The notes beneath the pieces are model-generated. The model was given only the letters and a program-made list of their open reading frames with translations. It was not told the origin of the DNA and did no database searches. 64,000 nt of DNA, taken from assembly GCF_000317695.1 (NCBI RefSeq), contig NC_019771.1, positions 3,848,001-3,912,000 of the forward strand, written 5' to 3'. The stretch's first letter is position 1, and each line of letters starts with the position of its first letter. This stretch comes from Anabaena cylindrica PCC 7122 (GTDB lineage Bacteria > Cyanobacteriota > Cyanobacteriia > Cyanobacteriales > Nostocaceae). Shown here piece after piece: positions 18,247 through 26,306 of this stretch. A program made the position numbers and the translations under genes.

Positions 18247-18361
18247 TTCGTAATTCGTAATTCGTAATTCGTAATTCGTAATTCGTAATTCGTAATTCGT
18301 AATTCGTAATTCGTAATTCGTAATTCGTAATTCGTAATTCGTAATTCGTAATTCGTAATTA
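18243..18361. repeat. Long heptamer tandem array (GTAATTC)n
   Basis: About 17 uninterrupted copies of a 7-bp unit (GTAATTC), the longest array in the window, beginning at the stop codon of the isochorismatase-family gene. A second unit of similar type (ACCCATC/ACCCATT) continues to about 18393. Copies are essentially perfect, implying recent slippage. The spacer ends 10 bp before the cupin start. Confidence 0.95.
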
Positions 18362-18402
18362 CCCATCACCCATTACCCATCACCCATAACCCATTTAAAT
18401 AT

Positions 18403-18858
18403 ATGTATACTACTAGCTGTGTCATTCCAGTTATCAAATCTCCCAAAGATTATCAAACATACCGCATCAGTCCCAATGAATCTAATCGGTTAGCAATTAT
18501 TTTTGATTCCGCAATTGCTAATACTTCCTTAACTTGTTGTGTAGAAATTTTTGATGTGGGTGGACAAACACCACCAAATCGTCATCAATGGGCATTGGAA
18601 ATGTTTTTCATCCTCAAAGGAGAAGGAATCGCCATTTGTGATGGCAAAAGTGTACCTATCAAAACCGGAGATAGTTTATTAGTACCGCCTACAGGTACTC
18701 ATTTAATTAAAAATACAGGTGAAACTCGTCTTTATACGCTGACAATCATGGTTCCAAATGAAGACTTTTCTGAGCTAATTCGCAGTGGTATACCTGTAGA
18801 ATTAGATGCAGAAGATATGGCTGTTTTAGGAAGATTAGATCCTTTTAAATTGGTCTAA
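18403..18858 (+). CDS. Cupin-domain protein
   Basis: 151 residues. A single cupin_2 barrel is recognisable: RHQWALEMFFILKGEGIAI gives the first metal-binding motif (His and Glu), and KTGDSLLVPPTGTHLIKNTG gives the second (P and His). No signal peptide. The function cannot be named; small single-domain cupins include sugar isomerases, dioxygenases and ligand sensors. It follows the isochorismatase-family gene in the same direction, separated by ~155 bp of tandem repeats, so co-transcription is possible. Confidence 0.8.
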   Translation: MYTTSCVIPVIKSPKDYQTYRISPNESNRLAIIFDSAIANTSLTCCVEIFDVGGQTPPNRHQWALEMFFILKGEGIAICDGKSVPIKTGDSLLVPPTGTHLIKNTGETRLYTLTIMVPNEDFSELIRSGIPVELDAEDMAVLGRLDPFKLV

Positions 18859-18870
18859 AGTTTAGTCAGA

Positions 18871-18958
18871 CATTTACGCCAAACAGAATCGAAGTAGGGG
18901 TAATTCATGAGTTACCCCTATGCAAGAATCAGCTTTTGAATTCAATCTTGCGTAATAC
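18871..18958. repeat. MITE-like palindromic element, copy 1
   Basis: Core AGGGGTAATTCATGAGTTACCCCTA (18896-18920), a near-perfect palindrome, is flanked by weak terminal inverted repeats (TTTACGC on the left, GCGTAAT on the right). The same core with the same outer layout occurs at 25947-26032. A 16-bp perfect palindrome (ACGTTCCATGGAACGT, 18998-19013) follows. No gene is supported between 18859 and 19159; a short minus-strand frame at 18874-19059 runs through these repeats and is rejected. Confidence 0.7.
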
Positions 18959-19159
18959 CAATTCTGTGTAAAGTTGCGCCAAATAAATAACATAGGGACG
19001 TTCCATGGAACGTGACCGTTCAGGGGATGATCAACAAAATGCCCTATATTTAAGATCAAACTGAATCAATACGAAAACTAGCTTAAATTTGATTTTTTAC
19101 AGGTTATTTTGAATGAGCAAAAGTCTTATCTAAATTCTTCTTCAACTTAGTATTTCTGT

Positions 19160-19357
19160 TTAGCACTGGTGAAACAAAGTTTCTAAGTAGATACGTGCAG
19201 CGCTGCGATCAGTATCTCCATTTTGAAGTAAAAATAATGATAATGCTGCTGTCAATACTCGGTTTTGATCCCAATCAGGATGAGTTTCTATGTAATTTTT
19301 TAGAGAGTCATGGAGTGTTTCAGGAATTTCTGTAAAGAGACCTACTGTTGCGTTCAT
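19160..19357 (-). CDS. DUF2811 family small protein
   Basis: 65 residues. The sequence matches the cyanobacterial DUF2811 pattern: FTEIPETLHDSLKNYIETHP, then DWDQNRVLTAALSLFLLQNG, and a short tail with no further motifs. It looks like a compact helical protein, possibly with a ribbon-helix-helix-like layout, but no function is known. It stands alone between repeat-rich intergenic regions. Confidence 0.75.
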   Translation of the reverse strand: MNATVGLFTEIPETLHDSLKNYIETHPDWDQNRVLTAALSLFLLQNGDTDRSAARIYLETLFHQC

Positions 19358-19829
19358 TAAATATTTTCCTTGTATAAAGTCTATTAAGAGATTTTGCTTA
19401 CAGTTAAACTTGTATCCAAATTTTCATCGTATCGATCATCTGTACTAATTATTTATAGTAAATTTACAAAGTTGATACGAACAGTGGAACAGACTAAAAA
19501 TGCAAGCCGAATCATTGTGCGCTAAGAGGGGGTAGGTTTGTCAATGCTGCGAAATGTTAAAAAGTAGCAGGGGAAAAATTACTATTGACGAAATAATAAG
19601 GTTTTAAGCCTAGTTTTTGTTACACAACTTAATAAAATCTCAGTTACTGATTTTTTTTGTGTTGACAGGACAAAATCCCCAGTAAGTTAGCAAGAGTCCA
19701 TCATTTCGTCAAACATCTGTGGAAAAGTGATCAAGACCTTGTGGAAAAGCTGTGGAATGAAGGAGGATAACAGCAGATAATGATAAGAATTACAAAAAGA
19801 TTAAAAATATTATTCTTGAACAAGAGTAA
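19358..19829. other. 472-bp intergenic region with DnaA-box-like sites
   Basis: No gene is convincing here. The region is AT-rich (a T8 run at 19651-19658) and carries three TGTGGAA sites, described separately. A purine-rich AAGGAGG at 19760-19766 precedes a 17-codon frame (ATG near 19779) with poor spacing, which I do not accept as a gene. Confidence 0.5.
19718..19759 (-). promoter_or_regulatory. Cluster of three DnaA-box-like sites
   Basis: TGTGGAAAA at 19718-19726 and 19740-19748, and TGTGGAATG at 19751-19759. TTTTCCACA (the reverse complement) is the DnaA-box consensus reported for cyanobacteria. The three are in the same orientation, with starts 22 and 11 bp apart, so all lie on one face of the helix. 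The flank is AT-rich. It may be part of a replication origin or a DnaA-titration/regulatory site; dnaA and dnaN are not in the window. Confidence 0.45.
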
Positions 19830-20657
19830 CTAATTTTTAATTCCCGTCGCAGCGATACCACGAATAAACTGCCTTTGTCCGAACAGAAACAACACCATGA
19901 CTGGTACGGTAGAAATTGTTACTGCTGCCATCATCAACGGCCAATTATTGGTAAACTGCTCTTGAAATTCTGCCAGTGCCAGTTGCACCGTTCTTAATTC
20001 TGGTCTTGTTGTAAAGACCAAGGGCTTAAATAAATCGTTCCATTCTCCAATAAAGGTGAATAAAAACAGCGTTACTAAAGCTGGGCGTGCTAAAGGTAAC
20101 ATGATGCGCCACAGAATTTGTAGTCGGTTCGCGCCATCAATGGCTGCTGCTTCTTCCAATTCCACGGGAATTGTCTGAAAATATTGACGTAACAGAAAAA
20201 TTCCAAAGCCGTTTACCGCACTGGGTAAAATCAAAGCCCAGTATGTATTGATCATGTGTCCCCACTTCAACACCAAAAAGATGGGAATTACCAATAACTG
20301 AAAGGGAATTACCAAAGTTGCTAGTACCACCAACAATAGTGCTTGTCTGCCCCTAAATTTCAGCCTTGCGAGGGCGTAACCTGCCAAAGCAGATGTGATA
20401 ATTTGAAAAGCCGTAACTGCGATCGCTACCAAGGTAGAATTAGCAAATGCTAGTAAAAACTTCCCTCGTTCCCAAGCCTCCCGGTAATTAGCTAAAGTCC
20501 AGTTATTTTTTCCCAAAACTCTTGGAGTTGTACCCGCAGGTGAAAAGGAAGTGAGAAAGACCACAATCAAAGGCAGTAGAATGATAAATGCTCCTAGCAC
20601 CAACACCACCAGACCCCATAAATTCGTATTTTTCAGATTCCAGGTTCGCTTGAACAT
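19830..20657 (-). CDS. Carbohydrate ABC transporter permease (MalG-like)
   Basis: 275 residues with six hydrophobic helices. The EAA loop, EEAAAIDGANRLQILWRIML, which docks to the ATPase, is intact, as is the N-terminal FKRTWNLKNTNLWGLVVLVL. It belongs to the MalG/UgpE sugar permease family. No cognate substrate-binding protein, second permease or ATPase lies in the window, so its partners must be elsewhere in the genome, as often happens in cyanobacteria. The substrate cannot be told from the permease alone. Confidence 0.85.
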   Translation of the reverse strand: MFKRTWNLKNTNLWGLVVLVLGAFIILLPLIVVFLTSFSPAGTTPRVLGKNNWTLANYREAWERGKFLLAFANSTLVAIAVTAFQIITSALAGYALARLKFRGRQALLLVVLATLVIPFQLLVIPIFLVLKWGHMINTYWALILPSAVNGFGIFLLRQYFQTIPVELEEAAAIDGANRLQILWRIMLPLARPALVTLFLFTFIGEWNDLFKPLVFTTRPELRTVQLALAEFQEQFTNNWPLMMAAVTISTVPVMVLFLFGQRQFIRGIAATGIKN

Positions 20658-20835
20658 CGGTTATGCTTCTAAAACAGTCATTTTTTAGTATTAGAGCATC
20701 ACCTCTGGTAAAAACTCATCTAATTACCATAATTTCTTGTTAAGTTAAATTAAACCACAGTGATTATCATCCTTAATTCCTGGGGTAAGTTAGATTTTAG
20801 TATCAAATAATTCAGGGTTACGGAGTAAACATACC

Positions 20836-21534
20836 ATGCAGCAGCTTGTTGAGCAAATTGAAAAAATTGATTTCCAAAGTGAAGAATACAAAGACGCATA
20901 TAGCCGTATTAATGCAATTGTGATTGAAGGGGAACAAGAAGCCCATGATAATTACATTCAACTGGCGGAACTGCTGCCAGAAAGTAAAGACAACCTGATT
21001 CGCTTATCGAAGATGGAAAGCCGTCACAAGAAAGGATTTGAAGCTTGTGGACGCAATTTGCAGGTCACACCAGACATGAAGTTTGCAAAAGAGTTTTTCT
21101 CAGGACTGCACAAAAATTTTCAAACTGCGGCCGCAGAAGGTAAAGTTGTTACTTGCTTGCTGATTCAAGCTTTAATTATCGAATGTTTTGCGATCGCAGC
21201 ATACAACATCTACATTCCCGTCGCTGATGATTTCGCCCGCAAAATTACAGAAGGTGTGGTCAAAGAAGAATACAGTCATCTCAATTTTGGCGAAGTTTGG
21301 CTTCAAGAAAACTTTGCAGAATCCAAAGCTGAATTAGAAACAGCTAACCGCCAAAATCTTCCCCTAGTCTGGAAGATGCTCAACCAAGTAGCAGATGATG
21401 CCCACGTCTTGGCAATGGAAAAAGAAGCCTTAGTAGAAGATTTCATGATTCAATACGGTGAGGCACTAAGTAATATTGGCTTCACAACTCGTGATATTAT
21501 GCGTCTCTCCGCTTACGGACTCATACCTGTCTAA
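20836..21534 (+). CDS. ado: Aldehyde-deformylating oxygenase (alkane synthesis)
   Basis: 232 residues, standard for the enzyme. It converts fatty aldehydes to alkanes (Cn-1) and formate using a di-iron centre, O2 and reduced ferredoxin. Iron ligands are visible in sequence: Glu in IEGEQEAHDNY, Glu/His in KMESRHKKGFE, Glu in IIECFAIAAYN, and Glu/His in VKEEYSHLNFGE. The ferritin-like helical pattern is preserved. It is followed by acyl-ACP reductase, its aldehyde-supplying partner, as in nearly all alkane-producing cyanobacteria. A strong hairpin follows the stop. Confidence 0.97.
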   Translation: MQQLVEQIEKIDFQSEEYKDAYSRINAIVIEGEQEAHDNYIQLAELLPESKDNLIRLSKMESRHKKGFEACGRNLQVTPDMKFAKEFFSGLHKNFQTAAAEGKVVTCLLIQALIIECFAIAAYNIYIPVADDFARKITEGVVKEEYSHLNFGEVWLQENFAESKAELETANRQNLPLVWKMLNQVADDAHVLAMEKEALVEDFMIQYGEALSNIGFTTRDIMRLSAYGLIPV

Positions 21535-21544
21535 ATATCCCCAT

Positions 21545-21568
21545 AGGGGTGACTACTTTGTCACCCCT
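21545..21568 (+). terminator. Hairpin after ado
   Basis: AGGGGTGAC-TACTTT-GTCACCCCT forms a perfect 9-bp stem with a 6-nt loop, 10 bp after the ado stop codon. The following GATGAAAAAC is not a T-tract, so it may be an attenuator or mRNA 3'-end stabiliser rather than a full intrinsic terminator. It could set different transcript levels for ado and the downstream reductase gene. Confidence 0.6.
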
Positions 21569-21841
21569 GATGAAAAACAACTAAGGTAGCATCTATTTTT
21601 CCGACCCAACCTACACCTTAAATGGGGAGTGTAATTACGAATTACAAATTACAAATTATTTGCACGCTTTATGTAGTATTTTTAAGGATTAGACACCATA
21701 ATCCTATCCCAACTTGGCATAGTTAGTATTGTTTGCGATTTTTGGAACAGTCTTTTAGTCAAAACTGTGAATCCAAAATCCAAAATTGGTATCGCCTACA
21801 AATTCCACGCTTTTAACAGCACTCGCCTAATATATCACTAC

Positions 21842-22861
21842 ATGTTTGGTCTAATTGGACATCTGACTAGCTTAGAACACGCTCAATCCGTAGCTCAAGA
21901 ATTGGGATACCCAGAATATGCCGATCAAGGGCTAGACTTTTGGTGTAGCGCCCCGCCGCAAATTGTCGATCACATTACCGTTACCAGCATCACCGGACAA
22001 AAAATTGAAGGTCGGTATGTAGAATCTTGCTTTTTGCCGGAAATGCTGGCAAATCGCCGCATTAAAGCTGCAACTCGCAAAATTCTCAACGCCATGGCTC
22101 ATGCTCAAAAGCATGGCATTGATATCACGGCTTTAGGTGGGTTTTCTTCAATTATTTTTGAGAACTTCAATTTAGAGCAGTTTAGCCAAGTCCGAAACGT
22201 TAAATTAGAATTTGAACGCTTCACAACAGGAAATACCCATACAGCCTACATCATCTGTCGGCAGGTAGAGGAAGCATCTAAGCAATTAGGAATAGAATTG
22301 TCAAAAGCAACTGTGGCTGTGTGTGGCGCTACAGGGGATATTGGCAGTGCAGTTACCCGCTGGTTAGATAAAAAAACAGATGTCCAAGAATTACTCCTCA
22401 TAGCCCGTAACCAAGAACGTCTTCAAGAACTACAAGCAGAATTGGGACGGGGTAAAATCATGGGTTTACAGGAAGCATTACCCCAAGCCGATATTGTAGT
22501 TTGGGTTGCTAGTATGCCTAAAGGTGTAGAAATTGACCCCACCGTACTGAAACAACCTTGTTTGCTGATTGATGGTGGCTATCCTAAAAACTTAGGGACA
22601 AAAATTCAGCATCCTGGCGTGTATGTATTAAATGGTGGAATTGTCGAGCATTCCCTAGATATTGACTGGAAAATTATGAAAATTGTCAATATGGATGTCC
22701 CAGCACGCCAGTTGTTTGCTTGTTTTGCGGAATCAATGCTGCTGGAATTTGAGAAGTTATACACAAACTTTTCTTGGGGTCGTAATCAGATTACCGTAGA
22801 TAAAATGGAGCAAATTGGTCGGGTGTCAATTAAACACGGTTTTAGACCATTATTAGTTTAG
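21842..22861 (+). CDS. aar: Long-chain acyl-ACP reductase
   Basis: 339 residues from the ATG at 21842; the frame is open upstream, but the family begins MFGLIGHLTSLEHAQ, which fixes the start. The enzyme reduces acyl-ACP to fatty aldehyde with NADPH. VAVCGATGDIGSAVTRWLD is the Rossmann nucleotide site, and the region around FACFAESMLLEF near residue 295 supplies a cysteine of the kind that carries the acyl-enzyme intermediate. The C-terminal GRVSIKHGFRPLL is typical. It is paired with ado upstream and accA downstream. Confidence 0.96.
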   Translation: MFGLIGHLTSLEHAQSVAQELGYPEYADQGLDFWCSAPPQIVDHITVTSITGQKIEGRYVESCFLPEMLANRRIKAATRKILNAMAHAQKHGIDITALGGFSSIIFENFNLEQFSQVRNVKLEFERFTTGNTHTAYIICRQVEEASKQLGIELSKATVAVCGATGDIGSAVTRWLDKKTDVQELLLIARNQERLQELQAELGRGKIMGLQEALPQADIVVWVASMPKGVEIDPTVLKQPCLLIDGGYPKNLGTKIQHPGVYVLNGGIVEHSLDIDWKIMKIVNMDVPARQLFACFAESMLLEFEKLYTNFSWGRNQITVDKMEQIGRVSIKHGFRPLLV

Positions 22862-22948
22862 GGACTGGGGACTGGGGACTAGGGACTGGGAAATTCTCCC
22901 CAAGCATAATCCCCAATCTCCAATCCCTATTCCCTATTCCCTATTCCC
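22862..22948. repeat. Heptamer repeats (GGGACTG)n and (CCCTATT)n
   Basis: Two short 7-bp tandem arrays fill the gap between aar and accA: about four GGGACTG-like units from the aar stop, and about four CCCTATT units before the accA start. They are partly complementary (GGGACT... versus ...CCCTAT) and could pair weakly. No coding content. Confidence 0.85.
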
Positions 22949-22960
22949 TATTTCCTAACT

Positions 22961-23941
22961 ATGGCAATTACTGAGCGCAAACCGCTACTGTTGGATTTTG
23001 AAAAGCCGTTAGCAGAACTGGCTACCCGGATTAACCAAATTCGGCAACTTGCAGAAGAAAATGGCGTTGATGTTTCTGGTCAAATTCGCCAACTAGAAAC
23101 CAGGGCTATGCAATTGCGTGAGGAAATTTTTAGCAGTCTCACCCCATCTCAAAGACTGCAAGTGGCTAGACATCCTCGCCGTCCTAGTACCCTAGATTAC
23201 ATTCAGGCAATCAGTGATGAATGGATGGAGTTACATGGCGATCGCTGTGGAGGTGATGATCCAGCTTTAGTTGGTGGTGTTGGTCGTCTGGGTGGACAAC
23301 CAGTGGTGATGTTAGGACATCAAAAAGGCCGGGATACCAAAGATAACGTCGCCCGGAATTTTGGCATGGCTGCACCTGGTGGCTATCGTAAAGCCTTGCG
23401 GTTAATGGAACACGCCAACAAGTTTGGTATGCCCATTGTGACATTTATCGACACCCCAGGAGCTTGGGCCGGAATAGAAGCCGAACATCAAGGACAAGGA
23501 GAAGCGATCGCTTACAACCTCCGGCAAATGTTTTGCTTTGATGTGCCAATTCTTTGTACAGTCATTGGTGAAGGCGGTTCCGGTGGTGCTTTGGGTATTG
23601 GCGTAGGCGATCGCTTATTGATGTTTGAACACTCAGTTTACACCGTTGCTACCCCAGAAGCCTGTGCCGCTATTTTGTGGAAAGATGCCAGCAAAGCCCC
23701 TCAAGCAGCTGTCGCCTTAAAAATTATCTCCCATGACCTGAAAAACCTGGGAATTATCGACCAAATATTATCTGAACCCATCGGGGGCGCTCATTCTGAT
23801 CCCTTGAGTGCAGCTACAACTCTCAAGCAAGCCTTGTTGGATAACTTAGATGAACTCAATCGCCTAACTGCGAGCGAACGTCGCCAACTCCGCTATGAGA
23901 AATTCCGCAAAATTGGTGTCTTTACCGAACTCGCTCACTAA
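22961..23941 (+). CDS. accA: Acetyl-CoA carboxylase carboxyltransferase alpha subunit
   Basis: 326 residues, full length. It is one half of the carboxyltransferase that moves CO2 from carboxybiotin to acetyl-CoA, making malonyl-CoA for fatty acids. Family landmarks: FEKPLAELATRINQIRQLA at the N-terminus, HGDRCGGDDPALVGG, GAWAGIEAEHQGQGEAIAYN, and the oxyanion-hole glycines of IGEGGSGGALGIGVGD. Its place between the alkane genes and an SDR reductase is conserved in many cyanobacteria and couples malonyl-CoA supply with fatty-acid use. Confidence 0.97.
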   Translation: MAITERKPLLLDFEKPLAELATRINQIRQLAEENGVDVSGQIRQLETRAMQLREEIFSSLTPSQRLQVARHPRRPSTLDYIQAISDEWMELHGDRCGGDDPALVGGVGRLGGQPVVMLGHQKGRDTKDNVARNFGMAAPGGYRKALRLMEHANKFGMPIVTFIDTPGAWAGIEAEHQGQGEAIAYNLRQMFCFDVPILCTVIGEGGSGGALGIGVGDRLLMFEHSVYTVATPEACAAILWKDASKAPQAAVALKIISHDLKNLGIIDQILSEPIGGAHSDPLSAATTLKQALLDNLDELNRLTASERRQLRYEKFRKIGVFTELAH

Positions 23942-24289
23942 AAATAATAGCTATAATCCCACAGCACTACAGCAGTGTTATAATTGCCTAGGGCTGCTTA
24001 AAGATTTTTAACAATCTTATCAGCTATAGGCATTTGTGTTTGTGTGTCCAGCAAATGAACCCCATTTGATGGGTGAGTTTGCCTAGTATTCAATAAATCG
24101 GCGTTGAGTTTACAACGTGATTTCCCAGAAAGATATTTGTTGTTCTAACTGGGAAAACTAGCTGTAGGCGATATACTCATAATGGCAAGGCATTATAGCA
24201 CCTGTCATAAAAAACAATCGGATTTTTAGATTTATTTAATTTATGAGAGGCTGGTGTCTCACAGCACTGCCAGAAAATGGGGAGATACC
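23942..24289. other. Intergenic region with several hairpins
   Basis: 348 bp between accA and the SDR gene, with no gene. Several inverted repeats are visible: AAGATT-TTTAAC-AATCTT (24001-24018), CCCAT-TTG-ATGGG (24061-24073) and TTCCCAG...CTGGGAA (about 24121-24155). They may include the accA terminator and a leader of the SDR gene; none has a clear T-tract. Confidence 0.4.
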
Positions 24290-25015
24290 ATGAGTTTTGA
24301 GCAGAAACGACGCGCTCTGATTACCGGAGCCAGCAGCGGAATCGGAAAAGCAACAGCTTTAGCCTTTGCAAAGGCGGGAATAGATGTCGCCTTAGTCAGC
24401 CGTTCTGAGGACAAATTGGCAGCGGTGGCACAAACAGCTATAGAAATTGGGGTGGAAGCAAAAGCCTTCACTGTGGATTTAGCTAGTGTTTCCCAAGTAA
24501 AAGCCAAGATCCAAGCGATCGCTCACGAGTTCGGTGACATAGATATTCTCGTCAACAATGCTGGCATGGGATACACCGCCAATTTGAGCGAAACCCCCTT
24601 AGAAGACTGGCAACAGGTGATTAACTTAAATCTCACCAGCGCTTTTCAGTGCATGATGGGCATTTTGCCAGAAATGCGGCAACGGGGTACAGGCACAATT
24701 ATTAATGTCGCTTCCATTGCTGCCAAACAAGCCTTTGCTGGCTGGGGAGCCTACTGTGTTAGCAAAGCTGGCTTACTAGCCCTTTCTCAAACTCTGGCTC
24801 AAGAAGAACGAGTCCACGGCATTCGTGTAACTGCTATTTGTCCAGGTTCGGTCAATACCGAAATTTGGGACACAGCAACAGTTAATGCTGACTTTGATCG
24901 TACAAAAATGTTAACCCCAGAAATAGTAGCTCAGACAATTCTCCACACTGTCTTACTTCCGCAGCAAGCAGTTATTGAAGAATTAACTTTGATGTCGAAT
25001 GCGGGTGTTCTCTAA
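24290..25015 (+). CDS. Short-chain dehydrogenase/reductase (3-oxoacyl-ACP reductase-like)
   Basis: 241 residues from the ATG at 24290, preceded by GGGGAGAT; a GTG 36 bp upstream would add a non-family extension. Classical SDR layout: ALITGASSGIGKATALAFAK (cofactor glycines), VNNAGMGY, catalytic Ser in INVASIAAKQ, and Tyr/Lys in AYCVSKAGLLALSQ. It is close to FabG-type ketoacyl reductases and sits in the conserved alkane/accA block, so a fatty-acid-related ketone or aldehyde substrate is likely; this is inferred from context. Confidence 0.88.
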   Translation: MSFEQKRRALITGASSGIGKATALAFAKAGIDVALVSRSEDKLAAVAQTAIEIGVEAKAFTVDLASVSQVKAKIQAIAHEFGDIDILVNNAGMGYTANLSETPLEDWQQVINLNLTSAFQCMMGILPEMRQRGTGTIINVASIAAKQAFAGWGAYCVSKAGLLALSQTLAQEERVHGIRVTAICPGSVNTEIWDTATVNADFDRTKMLTPEIVAQTILHTVLLPQQAVIEELTLMSNAGVL

Positions 25016-25231
25016 ATCGGTAATTGAGTCATTTATTTTTTCATGCCCAATTACCCTTCGGGTTCGTCAGTCACTAACGGGAGAAACCGCGCCACTTGCT
25101 CCATTTGAGGAGACCCCAAGACCGCAGTGGCTCCCCAAGACCCTTACGGGTTTGCCAGTTCCCTACAGCGGGAAACCTGCCTTCAGGACTGGACTCACCA
25201 ATTACCAATTACCAATTACCATAATTCAATC

Positions 25232-25939
25232 ATGACTATCGTTAGTTCCAACGGTTCCAATAGCTCGACATCTCCTTTGATTCCTGACTTAGAAGAAGCC
25301 ATTAATCCCAGACCTGACCGTAATACTCATGATGGGCGGCAACCGGATTTGCATCCGCCTACAGAGGAACATATGGATCAAATGATGGATGCGGTGCGAG
25401 CAATACTGGTAGGCGTTGGCGAAGATCCAGAACGGGAAGGACTCCTAAAAACACCCAAGCGCGTAGCTGAGGCGATGCAGTTTCTCACTAGTGGCTACAA
25501 TCAATCTTTAGAAAAGCTCGTAAATGATGCCATCTTTGACGAAGGTCATGACGAGATGGTGCTAGTTAGAGATATTAATTTCTTTAGCCTGTGTGAACAT
25601 CATATGCTGCCCTTTATGGGTAGAGCTCACGTTGCTTATATCCCCAATCAAAAAGTTGTGGGTTTGAGTAAACTAGCTAGGATTGTAGAGATGTATTCAC
25701 GTCGCTTGCAAGTACAGGAAAGACTAACCAGACAAATCGCTGAAGCAATTCAGACTATTCTCGAACCTAAAGGTGTTGCTGTTGTCATGGAAGCCTCTCA
25801 TATGTGCATGGTTATGAGGGGTGTACAAAAACCTGGTGCTTGGACAGTCACCAGTTCTATGGTGGGTATATTCCAAGAAGAGCAAAAAACCCGCGAAGAA
25901 TTCTTTAACTTAATTCGTCACCAAGCATCATTCTTTTAG
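25232..25939 (+). CDS. folE: GTP cyclohydrolase I
   Basis: 235 residues from the ATG at 25232; the upstream open frame is intergenic repeat (CCAATTA units). The enzyme opens GTP to dihydroneopterin triphosphate, the first step of folate/pterin synthesis. Zinc and catalytic residues are visible: SLCEHHMLPFMGRAHVAYIP, KLARIVEMYSRRLQVQERLT, and EASHMCMVMRGVQKPGAWT (second Cys). The N-terminal ~60 residues are Ser/Asn-rich and variable, as in other cyanobacterial FolE. It ends the ado-aar-accA-SDR-folE run. Confidence 0.97.
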   Translation: MTIVSSNGSNSSTSPLIPDLEEAINPRPDRNTHDGRQPDLHPPTEEHMDQMMDAVRAILVGVGEDPEREGLLKTPKRVAEAMQFLTSGYNQSLEKLVNDAIFDEGHDEMVLVRDINFFSLCEHHMLPFMGRAHVAYIPNQKVVGLSKLARIVEMYSRRLQVQERLTRQIAEAIQTILEPKGVAVVMEASHMCMVMRGVQKPGAWTVTSSMVGIFQEEQKTREEFFNLIRHQASFF

Positions 25940-25946
25940 GGGCAGA

Positions 25947-26032
25947 ACTTACGCAAAACATCACGAAATTAGGGGTAATTCATGAATTACCCCTACGAAA
26001 AAATCAGGTTTTTGATTATTTCGTGCATAAGT
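25947..26032. repeat. MITE-like palindromic element, copy 2
   Basis: Ends ACTTACGCA (25947-25955) and TGCATAAGT (26024-26032) are inverted repeats with one mismatch. The centre, AGGGGTAATTCATGAATTACCCCTA, is a long palindrome shared with the element at 18871-18958. CACGAAAT and ATTTCGTG (25963-25970 and 26017-26024) also pair. Such short non-coding palindromic elements behave like MITEs moved in trans. Confidence 0.75.
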
Positions 26033-26270
26033 CCTAAGGAATTAGGTATTGCTAGGACTATCGCTCATCCTGAAAATACATTAGGGGGTGAGTGACTTTG
26101 CTGCTTTGGTAATATATAGGAATCTGGTTTGATTCTTGTTCGCGGTAGCGTGCCGTAGGCATATTTACTTGTGTGGTCAGGGAACAGGGGAAAGAGATAA
26201 TATTTTGCAATAATGTTAAAAATTCTGCATCATTTCTTATACAGATTAAGGTTTCTGGCTTTTAGTCTAG

Positions 26271-26297
26271 ATTTTGCATATTAGGTACTGAAGAACC
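26271..26297. repeat. Solitary ISL3-type end next to the IS
   Basis: The sequence ending GGTACTGAAGAACC resembles the right end of the MITE at 42.56 kb (ending AGTACCAAAGAACC) and of the insertion sequence next to it (ending AGTACCGAAGAGCC). It lies 9 bp left of that element and points the other way from its left end, so it is a remnant of an earlier insertion. Confidence 0.55.
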
Positions 26298-26306
26298 AAA
26301 ATATAA

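Noticed and set aside
18243..18361. CRISPR array
   Set aside because: Repeat unit is 7 bp with no spacers; no cas genes are in the window.
18874..19059. Minus-strand frame
   Set aside because: Consists of palindromic repeat sequence.
19779..19832. 17-codon frame downstream of AAGGAGG
   Set aside because: Spacing to the ATG is too long and the product (MIRITKRLKILFLNKSN) has no support.
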